Below the pieces are notes generated by a model that was given only the letters and a program-made list of their open reading frames with translations, made no database searches and was not told the origin of the DNA. DNA of 64,000 nucleotides from Candidatus Binatia bacterium (lineage in GTDB: Bacteria; Desulfobacterota; Binatia; UBA12015), in the NCBI GenBank assembly GCA_029243485.1, contig JAQWRY010000086.1:1-64000 (forward strand), written 5' to 3'. Shown here piece after piece: positions 34,515 to 42,818 of the stretch. Every line of letters starts with the position of its first letter. Positions within the stretch are counted from its first letter, which is position 1. The translations under genes and the position numbers were made by a program.

Positions 34515-35636
34515 TCAAGTCTCCCAGGTGAACAGCCTGCACTCGAGATCACCGTTGTAGAGCGTGTGCTCGCGGGTCGCCTTGGCCCCGACATGTTCGG
34601 GAAGGCTCCGGTCCGGGGTGATGGCGACGACCGTACTCCCCTGCAGGCGCGCGAGGGCATCCCGGAAATCGTCCAGCCACTCCTGGTCGCGTTCGAGCCG
34701 TACGCCGTAAGGCGGATTGGTCAAGACGAGGGTGCCCTTCGGGGGCACTGTCATGCCTGCAAGGTCTTCCCGATCGAACCGAACATCGACACCGGCGCGC
34801 TTCGCATTCCCGCGCGCGGACTTGAGAGCCCGCGGATCGCGATCACTGCCACGGATCTCCGTCTCGATGGGTTCAGCAAAGTCTACGGCCCGCTGCCGTT
34901 CGAGCGCCCAATCGCTCTGTGCCGCATCGTCGAAACAGCGCCAACGCTCGAACCCGAAAGGCCGAAGGCCCCCGGCCGGTCGCCCCTCTGCCCACACGGC
35001 CGCCTCGATCGGTAAAGTTCCCGAGCCGCACATCGGATCGAAGAGCGGCGTGCCCGGGCGGAAACCCCCGAGACGCAGCATCGCCGCAGCAAGATGCTCG
35101 CGCAGCGGCGCTTCACCGCTCTGCGTCCGATAGCCGCGCTTGGAAAGAGGGGTTCCGGCGAGGTCGACGAAGATCTGCGCGCGATTCCGTTCGACGTGCG
35201 CGACGATTCGCACATCGGGATCACCAGGGGCAACGTCGGGCCGCTCACCGTCGCGCTCACGAAGCTGATCGACGACGGCATCCTTGATCTTCTGCGCGAC
35301 GAAGCCCGTATGCGTGAGCGTGCTGTTCTTCACGGTCGCGTAGACGGCGAGAGTACGATCCTGATCGAGCCAACGAGACCAGTCGATTCCCCGCGTGCCT
35401 TCGTACAACGCTTCGGGATCACGCGCCTGAAACTCGGCTTGTCGCCAGAGGATCCGGAGTCCGATGCGACTGCGCAGGCAGGCACGCATCGCGTGCGCGA
35501 ACCCGCCTCCGAAGTGAACCCCGCCCCGATCAGCGCGGACCTTCGGCAGGCGCAGTTCGCGAAGCTCGTCACGCAACGCACCTTCCGTCCCGCGGGCCGC
35601 CGTCGCAAAAAAGGAGCGCTCTTCGTCGGTGCTCAC
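34515..35636 (-). CDS. THUMP-domain N2-guanosine RNA methyltransferase (RlmL/TrmG-like)
   Basis: A 373-residue protein. An N-terminal ferredoxin-like/THUMP part (ATAARGTEGALRDELREL, then AQIFVDLAGTPLSKRGYR) is followed by a SAM-binding Rossmann methylase (LFDPMCGSGTLPIEAA, IRGSDRDPRALKSARGN). The catalytic N-P-P-Y motif is LTNPPYGVRL. It corresponds to the N-terminal m2G2445 half of E. coli RlmL without the RlmK part, as in many bacteria. The target (23S rRNA or tRNA) is not certain. Confidence 0.88.
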   Translation of the reverse strand: MSTDEERSFFATAARGTEGALRDELRELRLPKVRADRGGVHFGGGFAHAMRACLRSRIGLRILWRQAEFQARDPEALYEGTRGIDWSRWLDQDRTLAVYATVKNSTLTHTGFVAQKIKDAVVDQLRERDGERPDVAPGDPDVRIVAHVERNRAQIFVDLAGTPLSKRGYRTQSGEAPLREHLAAAMLRLGGFRPGTPLFDPMCGSGTLPIEAAVWAEGRPAGGLRPFGFERWRCFDDAAQSDWALERQRAVDFAEPIETEIRGSDRDPRALKSARGNAKRAGVDVRFDREDLAGMTVPPKGTLVLTNPPYGVRLERDQEWLDDFRDALARLQGSTVVAITPDRSLPEHVGAKATREHTLYNGDLECRLFTWET

Positions 35637-35648
35637 GATACGCCCGCT

Positions 35649-36029
35649 CTACTCGGCTTCTTGCAAGAGCAAGCGACCCGACCAGATCGCGGTTGCGAAC
35701 TCGAAGACAAGGGCGAGGCTCGTGTACGCGCCCATCCCCCCGTCGAGCCCCAGCCCAATCACTCGGGCCGTACCGATTCCGCTGGTTAGCAGGAACAGCA
35801 TCCAGACGGCGCTCCGCTCCAGATCCTCGGAGACCGCTCCCCAGATGCACCCGGCGCCAATTGCGAACTGGAGCCCGCCGTACATGGCTCGCAGTTCCGT
35901 AACCCCGGTCGCGCTCGTCGCAGTGACAGTGGCACCGTCGGCCAGAACCCCCGGGACCAGCAGGCAATAGATCCCGTAGGGAACCCAAAGCAGTGCTTCG
36001 AGCAGTAAGAAGATCTGGATTCCGCTCAT
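35649..36029 (-). CDS. Small four-helix membrane protein (DUF4345-like)
   Basis: A 126-residue protein with four hydrophobic stretches (IQIFLLLEALLWVPYGIYCL, LQFAIGAGCIWGAV, AVWMLFLLTSGIGTARVIGLG, LALVFEFATAIWSG). The short conserved ELRAMYGGLQ turn after helix 1 is typical of DUF4345-type inner-membrane proteins. The start ATG (36027-36029) lies 14 nt after the Hsp33 stop, and its own stop lies 13 nt before the methyltransferase ATG. The three genes are probably one transcript. Function unknown. Confidence 0.75.
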   Translation of the reverse strand: MSGIQIFLLLEALLWVPYGIYCLLVPGVLADGATVTATSATGVTELRAMYGGLQFAIGAGCIWGAVSEDLERSAVWMLFLLTSGIGTARVIGLGLDGGMGAYTSLALVFEFATAIWSGRLLLQEAE

Positions 36030-36042
36030 CACATGCTCCCTC

Positions 36043-36978
36043 TCATCCCACCGGACGCTGAAGCTCTTCGGGCGAGATCTCGAACTTCGTAAGGCAGAAC
36101 TCACACGTGGTCTCGATCGGCGTGCCCTCCTCAACCATCTCTCTCACCTCATTCTCCGGCAGTCCCTTCAGAACGGCGACGAGGCGCTCGCGCGAACAGC
36201 GGCACACGAACGAAACGTCTTCACGCGCGGACTGGTCCCACTTGTACCCCTCGAAAAGACGATCACCGAAGGCGCGCGCGTCGGGATCCGCATCCGTCAT
36301 CAGATCCGCCAGCGGCGGCACCTCCTCGAGGTTCTCAAGCAGCCGCTCGATGTCCTCGCGGCCGCCTTCCGGCGTGATCTGAACGAGAAAGCCACAGGCC
36401 TGAATGAGGTCGTCACCGGCGTACCGAACATCGAGCTGAAGAACAGCGCGAATCTGGTCACTGTCGAGCAAGTGCGCCATGAACGCGTCCGACAACGACT
36501 CGGTATCGAGAACCCGCGCGGATCGATGCGGGGTCCCACCGGCCCGGCTACGGAGCAAATCGAACTCGCCGCCCAGGAACAGCGGGGCTTCGGCGCTTTC
36601 GCGGACTTCCGGGTGCTGCATCGACGCGCGAAACCCGGCACCCGAAGCCCACACGTCGAGGTACAGGCTACCCGCGGCACCCGGGTTGCGAATCGTGAGC
36701 TGTACCTGTGCATCGGGATCCATCGCGGAACGCACGAGCAGCCCACCCGCGGTCAACTCCGCGACGAGCCGCCCGGTGTCACCGTTTGTCGCGAGCGTTT
36801 GGGAGACCTCGCGCACCGAGGCGGTCGCGCGCACGACGAGAAGACGGAGCTCTCCGCCACGCGTCATCCCACGCCACAACGTATCCTCAGCGAGCGGCGG
36901 CGCGAATGGAAGATGGACCGAGTCCGCTTCCTTCCGCGCCAGCTTGCGAGCGAAATAGCGTGCTTTCGCCTGGCTCAT
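36043..36978 (-). CDS. hslO: Hsp33 redox-regulated chaperone
   Basis: A 311-residue Hsp33. The N-terminal chaperone domain includes GELRLLVVRATASVREVSQ and LLVRSAMDPDAQVQLTIRN. The C-terminal redox switch has the zinc-binding C-x-C (Cys259, Cys261) and C-x2-C (Cys292, Cys295). On oxidation the zinc is lost and the holdase is activated in the cytosol. It is the first gene of the unit with the DUF4345-like and methyltransferase genes. Confidence 0.93.
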   Translation of the reverse strand: MSQAKARYFARKLARKEADSVHLPFAPPLAEDTLWRGMTRGGELRLLVVRATASVREVSQTLATNGDTGRLVAELTAGGLLVRSAMDPDAQVQLTIRNPGAAGSLYLDVWASGAGFRASMQHPEVRESAEAPLFLGGEFDLLRSRAGGTPHRSARVLDTESLSDAFMAHLLDSDQIRAVLQLDVRYAGDDLIQACGFLVQITPEGGREDIERLLENLEEVPPLADLMTDADPDARAFGDRLFEGYKWDQSAREDVSFVCRCSRERLVAVLKGLPENEVREMVEEGTPIETTCEFCLTKFEISPEELQRPVG

Positions 36979-37042
36979 GGCCGCCCTTTAGCCAGCAATC
37001 CCGAGGGGGTCCAGCCGGCATTGGATCCGGCGCTTCTTATAT

Positions 37043-37058
37043 GTAACTATCCTGTTAC
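37043..37058. promoter_or_regulatory. Inverted repeat, likely ArsR operator
   Basis: GTAAC (37043-37047) and GTTAC (37054-37058) are perfect inverted halves around TATCCT. The site lies in an AT-rich stretch upstream of the SRPBCC/ArsR pair. ArsR-family regulators of such pairs bind sites of this form next to their own promoter. Confidence 0.6.
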
Positions 37059-37087
37059 TCATTGAACCTTCGACCAGGAGACGAGTG

Positions 37088-37381
37088 ATGGGCATCCAAC
37101 TCAGCCACCTGAAAGTTTCCCGGAATCTTCTTATCCGCGCGACGCCGGAGAAGGTCTCCGAAGAGTTCGAGCGCTTCGCCGCCTGGTTCAGGCGAGCCCA
37201 CACCTTCGAGAAGTTCGAACCCCGGATCGGAGCGAGGGTGAAGCTCAGCATCGAGATGGACGGAGGGCCAATCGTGGTGCTCGAGCCCGCGCGCGCGATC
37301 ACGTGGGAGAACAACTGGGAGGAGGCCAACCTCCAGGGCTACGAGGAGGGCTGGGACGTGAAGCACCTGAGTGCGCTTTGA
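37088..37381 (+). CDS. SRPBCC (START/AHSA1-like) domain protein, internally shortened
   Basis: A 97-residue protein beginning like a full AHSA1/SRPBCC domain (NLLIRATPEKVSEEFERFAA, then FEPRIGARVKLSIE) and ending like one (GYEEGWDVKHLSAL). The middle strands between ITWENNW and EEANLQGYEEGW, usually about 45 residues, are absent while the frame is kept. The ligand cavity is therefore probably not formed as usual. CAGGAG precedes the ATG at 37088. The 3' end overlaps the ArsR gene by 11 nt, as in normal SRPBCC-ArsR operons. Confidence 0.7.
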   Translation: MGIQLSHLKVSRNLLIRATPEKVSEEFERFAAWFRRAHTFEKFEPRIGARVKLSIEMDGGPIVVLEPARAITWENNWEEANLQGYEEGWDVKHLSAL

Positions 37382-37706
37382 GAGATCATTGAAGCGTAGA
37401 GACACCTTCACCGCCCTCGCGGACCCCACGCGACGAAGGATCCTCGAACTCCTACGCGACCGCGGACCGCTCCCGGCCGGGCAGATTGCGTCGCGCTTCC
37501 GCGGCGCGGCGCGCCCCGGGATCTCCCGTCATCTTCGCGTCCTGCGGGAGTCCGGTCTCGTCCGGGTCGAAAGTCTCGGCCGCTCGCGACGTTACGAGTT
37601 GAACGCGAAGCCACTCGTCGACCTCCACCGAGGATGGCTCGAGAGCTTCGCCAAGTCCCATACCAACAGCCTGGCCGAGCTCAGGCGACACGTGGAAAAA
37701 CCTTAG
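37371..37706 (+). CDS. ArsR/SmtB-type winged-helix regulator
   Basis: A 111-residue regulator with the ArsR winged helix (FTALADPTRRRILELLRDRG, then PGISRHLRVLRESGLV). No Cys metal site is visible, so it belongs to the non-metal type commonly paired with SRPBCC genes. The GTG at 37371 lies inside the SRPBCC gene. TTG at 37389 is an alternative. It probably represses its own operon through the palindrome at 37043. Confidence 0.87.
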   Translation: MRFERSLKRRDTFTALADPTRRRILELLRDRGPLPAGQIASRFRGAARPGISRHLRVLRESGLVRVESLGRSRRYELNAKPLVDLHRGWLESFAKSHTNSLAELRRHVEKP

Positions 37707-39109
37707 GACTGCGCGTACTTCGCAGGGTCGAGCGAGAACGCCATCCCCCGCATCGGCTCGCCACGGCTTCGACGCTCCGCATTGGCGCGGCACGTCGCGC
37801 GATAGCACTCGTACGCGGCCCGGTCCTCCAAACGCGCGGTATTGACGTCCAAGTGCTCCTCCAGCAGGGCGCATCGCAAAGCCCGCACCGTCGGGGCGTG
37901 CCAGACCGATGCGTTCAACTCGGTGTCGCCGTAGAACGAGCGATTGGCGATGTTCGTCGACCCAATTGTGCACCAAACGTCGTCGATCAGACAGATCTTC
38001 GCGTGCACGTAGACGTGCTGGTACACCCCGGACCCTGCCGGGGAGGCGATCCCGGCGAGCGTAAAACGCTCGTACGTTCCGAGGCGGGCCAGGGCTTCCC
38101 AAAATCGGCTGTGTCCATCATCTTTGCGCCCCTCCACCATGTCGGTGTTCGCATCCGCGGGGACCAGGAAGACGACTTCGACGTCGCGATCGAGTGCCGT
38201 GAGAAGATGCTCGACCACCTCCGGAGATCCAATCGCCTGATCCTCGAGGTAGATCGTGCGATGCGCGGCGTCGATCGCGCGGAGGTACTGGTCGGCGATA
38301 CTGTAGTCCCCGTCTTCGATGCAGAAGGACTCTCCGCCCGGCGTCGCGACGGCATTGCGGTACGTGCCTCGACGCACCGTCCTTTGGATCTGCACGACCG
38401 CGTCGCCGGTCGGCGCAGAGGCCACTTCGGGGAACTCGAGATCATCGCCGGCCGACTCCGAGAACCAGGTGCCATCGGCGGCATTCCGCTCGCTCGCTTC
38501 GTTCCAGCGCTGAACGAAGTTGTGGTGAACGTCGGTCGCGGACGGACCGCGGATCTCGGAGTACACGTCGTGCACATTTGCGTAGTGGGCGTCTACCTCG
38601 GGCCCCGTCCGGACGGGGTGTCCGCAGGGCACGACGGAGCCGTGATCGAGATTGATGCCGCCGACGAACGCGACCTCGCTCGGCTCGCCGGCATCGACCA
38701 GCCAACTCTTCTGGTGGTGACAGTAGAGCTTTGTAGCCCTGTCCCACCGCGCGAAGAAGGTCGAACCACCTGCGCGCAGCCCGTCGCGCTGCTCATCCGT
38801 CCCCATGAAGTGAGTGGACGGTCGGACCTCCTCCAGTTCAGGGCAGCGCCAGAAGATCACCCGGACGTCGAGGCCGCGGGCCCGCGCGCGATCCAGCACA
38901 TCGAAGAACGTCCCGCGGTCGTCCGGCATCTGCACGCCCGGCTCGAGGAACGCGACTGTGACCCACACACTTTTGCGCGCCTGCTCCGTCGCCTCGCAAA
39001 TTCGGCGAAACGCAGGCTCGCCGTCGATTAGCGGGTCGAGCGTGTTGCCCGCTCGAATCGGATACGCGCCCGAACTCACGAAGGGGATGTGCTCTCCGTC
39101 ACGTTCCAT
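37703..39109 (-). CDS. Phospholipase D superfamily protein (cardiolipin synthase-like)
   Basis: A 468-residue protein with two HKD catalytic motifs, HHQKSWLVD (about residue 140) and HAKICLIDD (about 380). Each is followed by the usual strand (FVGGINLD; IGSTNIANRSF). There is no N-terminal membrane segment, so it is a soluble PLD-type phosphatidyltransferase or hydrolase. ATG at 39107-39109 is preferred because GGAGG stands 9 nt upstream. The upstream TTG would touch that site. It shares the strand with the two genes at 39132..41443. Confidence 0.87.
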   Translation of the reverse strand: MERDGEHIPFVSSGAYPIRAGNTLDPLIDGEPAFRRICEATEQARKSVWVTVAFLEPGVQMPDDRGTFFDVLDRARARGLDVRVIFWRCPELEEVRPSTHFMGTDEQRDGLRAGGSTFFARWDRATKLYCHHQKSWLVDAGEPSEVAFVGGINLDHGSVVPCGHPVRTGPEVDAHYANVHDVYSEIRGPSATDVHHNFVQRWNEASERNAADGTWFSESAGDDLEFPEVASAPTGDAVVQIQRTVRRGTYRNAVATPGGESFCIEDGDYSIADQYLRAIDAAHRTIYLEDQAIGSPEVVEHLLTALDRDVEVVFLVPADANTDMVEGRKDDGHSRFWEALARLGTYERFTLAGIASPAGSGVYQHVYVHAKICLIDDVWCTIGSTNIANRSFYGDTELNASVWHAPTVRALRCALLEEHLDVNTARLEDRAAYECYRATCRANAERRSRGEPMRGMAFSLDPAKYAQS

Positions 39110-39131
39110 GTCGATCAACCTCCGTTGCGTC

Positions 39132-39701
39132 TCAACCGTCGCACGCCAGCGCGAGTCGTCCGTCGAGGGCGACAGGCAACTCGAACTCCACCGAGCGGTC
39201 CTTGGTCTGCACCGTTCCGCGCAAGGTCAAGGTCGCGTCGGCCGACGCGCGATCGTCCGCGCAGGTCGGCACGTCACACTGTCGATCAAGAGACGCATTC
39301 TCCAAGTTCGGCTCGACGGCGAGGTCGAGCACCTGCTCTCCGCCGCGAGAGACTCCAATGCGCCGCGCGACTCCGAAGATCTTCGCGCGCGGCTCGTCCC
39401 GGAACCGGCAACACCGCCGGATGTCGGGCTTCGGACCTCCACCGGCATTACACTGAACGGATTCACCGTCCGCTACCAGGCAGATCCGACTCACCCCGCG
39501 CAGGGCCTCGCCGAGGTCCTCACGCACGTCCTCCGACAACAGGTCGAGCGGGTACTCGCCGAGCAGATCCGCAATCCGGGCGCCCGAGAGAGGCGCGCAA
39601 TGCCCGGGCAACGCCGCGTCGGGCGCGGACGACGAGCTACAGGCCACCATCATCGTGAGGACCAGCCCCAACGCGCCCAGCGTCGCGATCGAGCGCGTCA
39701 T
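39132..39701 (-). CDS. Uncharacterised Cys-containing lipoprotein
   Basis: A 189-residue protein with a lipoprotein signal (ATLGALGLVLTMMVAC, lipid Cys21). It has eight further cysteines spread through the mature part (GHCAPL, RICLVA, VQCNAG, RRCCRF, RQCDVPTCAD, LACDG), suggesting disulfides in the periplasm. I recognise no domain. Its start overlaps the amidohydrolase stop by 4 nt, so both are translated from one message, and the phospholipase D gene follows by 22 nt. Confidence 0.75.
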   Translation of the reverse strand: MTRSIATLGALGLVLTMMVACSSSSAPDAALPGHCAPLSGARIADLLGEYPLDLLSEDVREDLGEALRGVSRICLVADGESVQCNAGGGPKPDIRRCCRFRDEPRAKIFGVARRIGVSRGGEQVLDLAVEPNLENASLDRQCDVPTCADDRASADATLTLRGTVQTKDRSVEFELPVALDGRLALACDG

Positions 39702-41443
39702 CGAACCGGCGCCGCCTGGGGGCCGCGCAAGAGACGTCCCGGCTGCGCGCCCGTCGGTTCACCGTTTGCCATGACTACCTCTCCCGAGACGATGTTGGCC
39801 TCGTACCCTTCCGACCGTTGCAGCAGACGACGACCTCCACCCGGGAGATCGTGTGCCATCCGCGGAGGACAGAGGCGCACGTTCTCGAGGTCGATCAGAT
39901 TCAGATCCGCCTTGTAACCCGGCGCGAGAACACCCCGATCGAGCAATCCATAGAGCCGAGCCGTGTCCTGAGTCATCCGATGGATGACCCGCTCGAGCGG
40001 CACCGTAGCGCCCCGGGTTCGATCGCGAACCCAATGCGTCAGCATGAACGTCGGAATGCTCGCGTCACAGATCAGCCCGCAGTGGGCCCCGCCGTCCCCG
40101 AGACCGAGAACGACCCGGTCGTGATCCATCATCTCGCGCAGGGGTTCGCAGTCCCCGCTCGCGTAGTTGAGGATCGGCAGGAGGAGCAGCTCCCGAGCAT
40201 CGTCTCCAAGGAGCAGCTCGTACGCGAACTCGTGTACGTCACGCCCTTCCCGCCTTGCGATCGCGGCGACGCTCTCCTCAGGCGCCGGCTCGTAGTTCGG
40301 GGGATCTCCCAGTGGGAACATCGTCTCGAAGATCTTCGCGCTCCCGAAGAAGTTCGCTCCGTCCGCCGGGCGCTCAGCGAGAATCTTCCGGCGCACCTCG
40401 GCGTCTCGTAGGCGGGCTGCCCGTTGCGCGAGCGGCAGTTGCGCGATCGCGTCGTACGTCGGCCTTCCCAGAAATGGATTCGCGATGGTCTGGTGGCCGG
40501 CGAGAATCCCGAACGGTCGCCCTGCCATCTGCGGCCGGACGTCGGCACCGTTCGCCACTGCGCGCTCCGCGATATCGATCAGCTGCCGCCACATCTCGGG
40601 ACGCGACGTGTACGTGAGCATGGCGAAGCTGACCGGGCGACGAATCTCCGCCGACAGGCGACACATCCAATCGATCTCTTCGAGAATGGCGTCGGGCGGA
40701 TCACCCGGGGCGTCCCCGCCCGCGCCCAGCGGCGCGAGTTCGAAGACGCCGAGGCCGGTGTCCGCGAGTGCCTTGCCGATTCCGAACAGCTCATCTTCCG
40801 CAGCGTACGTCCCGGGAACCGGCTCGCCGTCGACGGCGCGGTGCCCGAGGGTGCGCGACGTCGAGAAGCCAAGCGCACCGGCGAGGAGACCCTCCTTCAC
40901 GATCTTCGCCATCCCGATGATGTCGTCTGCCGTCGCGGCCTCGTTCTTCGCACCTCGATCGCCCATGACGTACCCGCGCACGGCGCCATGCGGCACCTGT
41001 GTGCCGAAGTCCAGAGCGCGGGGCGCACGCTCGAGAGCGTCGAGATACTCGGGAAAGCTCTCCCAATCCCACTTGATGCCCTCGGACAGCGCCGCACCCG
41101 GGATGTCCTCGACCCCTTCCATCAGGCCGATCAACCACTCATGGCGGTCCGGTCGAGCCGGGGCGAAACCGACGCCGCAGTTTCCGCACACGGCCGTCGT
41201 GACGCCGTGCCAACACGAAGGTGTGAGAAGGGGATCCCAGGTCGCCTGGGCATCGTAATGCGTGTGGATGTCGACGAACCCGGGCGTCACCACCAGACCA
41301 TCGGCATCGATCGTTCGGCGTGCGTCGCCCTCGACCTTGCCTACGGCGGTGATGCGACCGCCCTGAATGGCGACGTCGCCGTTTCGGGGCTCGGCACCCG
41401 TCCCGTCGACGACCTGCCCCCCGCGAATCACGAGATCATGCAT
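39698..41443 (-). CDS. Amidohydrolase (N-acyl-D-amino-acid deacylase/dihydroorotase-like)
   Basis: A 581-residue metal-dependent amidohydrolase. The N-terminal composite domain is DLVIRGGQVVDGTGAEP, followed by PGFVDIHTHYDAQATWDP (HxH metal motif, Asp) and the D-aminoacylase-like TTAVCGNCGVGFAP. LGLGDGGAHCGLICDA and PLERVIHRMTQDTARLYGL are in the C-terminal half, ending with KADLNLIDLENV. Proteins of this group are cytoplasmic zinc hydrolases of D-amino acid amides or related cyclic amides. The substrate is unknown. It is first of the unit that continues with the Cys lipoprotein and phospholipase D genes. Confidence 0.88.
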   Translation of the reverse strand: MHDLVIRGGQVVDGTGAEPRNGDVAIQGGRITAVGKVEGDARRTIDADGLVVTPGFVDIHTHYDAQATWDPLLTPSCWHGVTTAVCGNCGVGFAPARPDRHEWLIGLMEGVEDIPGAALSEGIKWDWESFPEYLDALERAPRALDFGTQVPHGAVRGYVMGDRGAKNEAATADDIIGMAKIVKEGLLAGALGFSTSRTLGHRAVDGEPVPGTYAAEDELFGIGKALADTGLGVFELAPLGAGGDAPGDPPDAILEEIDWMCRLSAEIRRPVSFAMLTYTSRPEMWRQLIDIAERAVANGADVRPQMAGRPFGILAGHQTIANPFLGRPTYDAIAQLPLAQRAARLRDAEVRRKILAERPADGANFFGSAKIFETMFPLGDPPNYEPAPEESVAAIARREGRDVHEFAYELLLGDDARELLLLPILNYASGDCEPLREMMDHDRVVLGLGDGGAHCGLICDASIPTFMLTHWVRDRTRGATVPLERVIHRMTQDTARLYGLLDRGVLAPGYKADLNLIDLENVRLCPPRMAHDLPGGGRRLLQRSEGYEANIVSGEVVMANGEPTGAQPGRLLRGPQAAPVR

Positions 41444-41566
41444 TCACAAAGCCTATCAGAGGAATCAGGCGGCGTGGTAGCTCGTCTTCCCCTCGCAGGG
41501 TTTTGAACGCTACGCTTCGTAGATGCACGCGCGCACCGCACAGGCAGCAGCCCACGGAGCTGGTTC

Positions 41567-42127
41567 GTGATCGTTCTGGTCTACGGATACGGGGGCTCCG
41601 GCGAAGGCCATTGGCAGCGACTCCTCCACGAGGAACTCTCGGCTCGAGAGATTCCCTGCCTGTTTCCCGAGCTGCCCCACCCCCTCGAACCAGACAAGGA
41701 TCGCTGGGTCGCGGAGTTGGCCGAGTGCGTGGCGCACGCCAACGGGCAGGCCGTCACCTTCGTCGGACACTCGCTGGGGTGCTGGGCGATCGATCACTAT
41801 CTGACCGAGAAGGGAGCGGGCGGCATCCACGGCGTCCTCCTGGTGGCGCCCCCTTCCCCGTATCTGCTCTTCGAAGCCGTCCAGAGCTTCATGCCGCCCC
41901 CCATGTCCAAGGAGGCCTGGGCGCCCGTCGCCGACCGATCCGTCCTCATGGCGGCGGACGACGACGACTACGCCTCGAGCGATGAACACGCCGAAATGGC
42001 CCGGACGCTGGGGGTCGAGCACCGCGTCGTGCGCGGCGGCCGGCATCTCAACACCGATGCAGGCTACGGGAAGTGGCTCCTGCCACTCGAATGGCTGGGT
42101 TCGGTGGGGGCGATTCCAAGGCCCTGA
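41567..42127 (+). CDS. RBBP9/YdeN-type serine hydrolase
   Basis: A 186-residue small alpha/beta-hydrolase. It has the opening strand IVLVYGYGGSGEGHWQ, the nucleophile elbow FVGHSLGCWAIDHYL (GHSLG), the Asp region MAADDDDYAS and the catalytic His in GGRHLNTDAGYGKW. RBBP9-family enzymes are soluble esterases or serine hydrolases of unclear substrate. The start is GTG at 41567. The 240 bp after its stop contain nothing identifiable before the response-regulator remnant. Confidence 0.87.
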   Translation: MIVLVYGYGGSGEGHWQRLLHEELSAREIPCLFPELPHPLEPDKDRWVAELAECVAHANGQAVTFVGHSLGCWAIDHYLTEKGAGGIHGVLLVAPPSPYLLFEAVQSFMPPPMSKEAWAPVADRSVLMAADDDDYASSDEHAEMARTLGVEHRVVRGGRHLNTDAGYGKWLLPLEWLGSVGAIPRP

Positions 42128-42369
42128 ATGGATGAGATGCTCCGTTGAGCGGCCGTCCCGGGCCGTGAGACGGTGGACCGGAGACGAAAGACCGCGCTTC
42201 TCCCCTTCGGATACGTCGCGTGCGGCGTCGACGTGACCGGGATCCGCCTCGCCGGGGCAGCCCACGCGAAAGACCAGAACCGACTGGCACATTCGCTCCC
42301 TCACGCTACCCGCAGCCCCGAACAAGGACGAACGCGAAACGCCGAGCGAACGACGAACGACGACTCTGC

Positions 42370-42710
42370 TTAACGAACGAGCAGCTCAGGCCGTCGCGCG
42401 GCCTTCGGTCGACCGCACCACCCTTCAAGCCACGCACAGCCGTCGAGAACTCCGCGAACGCCGTGATCAAAATGGTCGGCACCAACCGGTTCTCACGTTG
42501 AAGCTTCTCAACCAACTCGAGACCGCTCACCCCGCGCAGCCGTACGTCCAGCAGCAGGCACGCGACCTAGCTCGAGTCGTAGGCCTCGAGATGTTCGGCC
42601 GCAGACGAGTAGAATCGCGTCTCCAAGCCAATGGACTCGACGAGCCACCCCACCGCCTTACGCACTGACGCGTCATCATCGACGACATACACGGCGCCAT
42701 CGGAGGACAT
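42370..42710 (-). pseudogene. FixJ-type response regulator remnant
   Basis: From ATG 42708-42710 the frame gives a receiver domain start (GAVYVVDDDASVRKAVGWL, with the acidic pair). TAG after AEHLEAYDSS interrupts it. The reading frame then continues VACLLLDVRLRGVSGLELVE and LVPTILITAFAEFSTAVRGL, with the phospho-acceptor Asp in LLLD and the Thr of LITA. Normal sequence stops at KGGAVD, where the Lys-Pro end and the whole LuxR-type output domain are missing. A nonsense codon plus truncation make it non-functional. Confidence 0.75.
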
Positions 42711-42725
42711 TGCCTCACGCTAGAC

Positions 42726-42736
42726 GGGGGGGGGGG
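42726..42736. repeat. Homopolymer tract of 11 G
   Basis: Eleven consecutive G residues lie in the divergent gap between the response-regulator remnant (minus) and the crotonase gene (plus). Long G runs are slippage-prone, so this could be a phase-variable promoter tract or an assembly uncertainty. Confidence 0.85.
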
Positions 42737-42818
42737 CCGTGGCAGACAACTCCCGGACTCGAATAGAGTCCGGCATCACGCCCTTGTGATCAGATGGCCC
42801 CAAATGCCAAGGGAAGCC

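Noticed and set aside
42560..42580. TAG in the response-regulator receiver as pyrrolysine
   Set aside because: The domain is also truncated after GAVD and lacks its output domain. Nothing suggests Pyl use.
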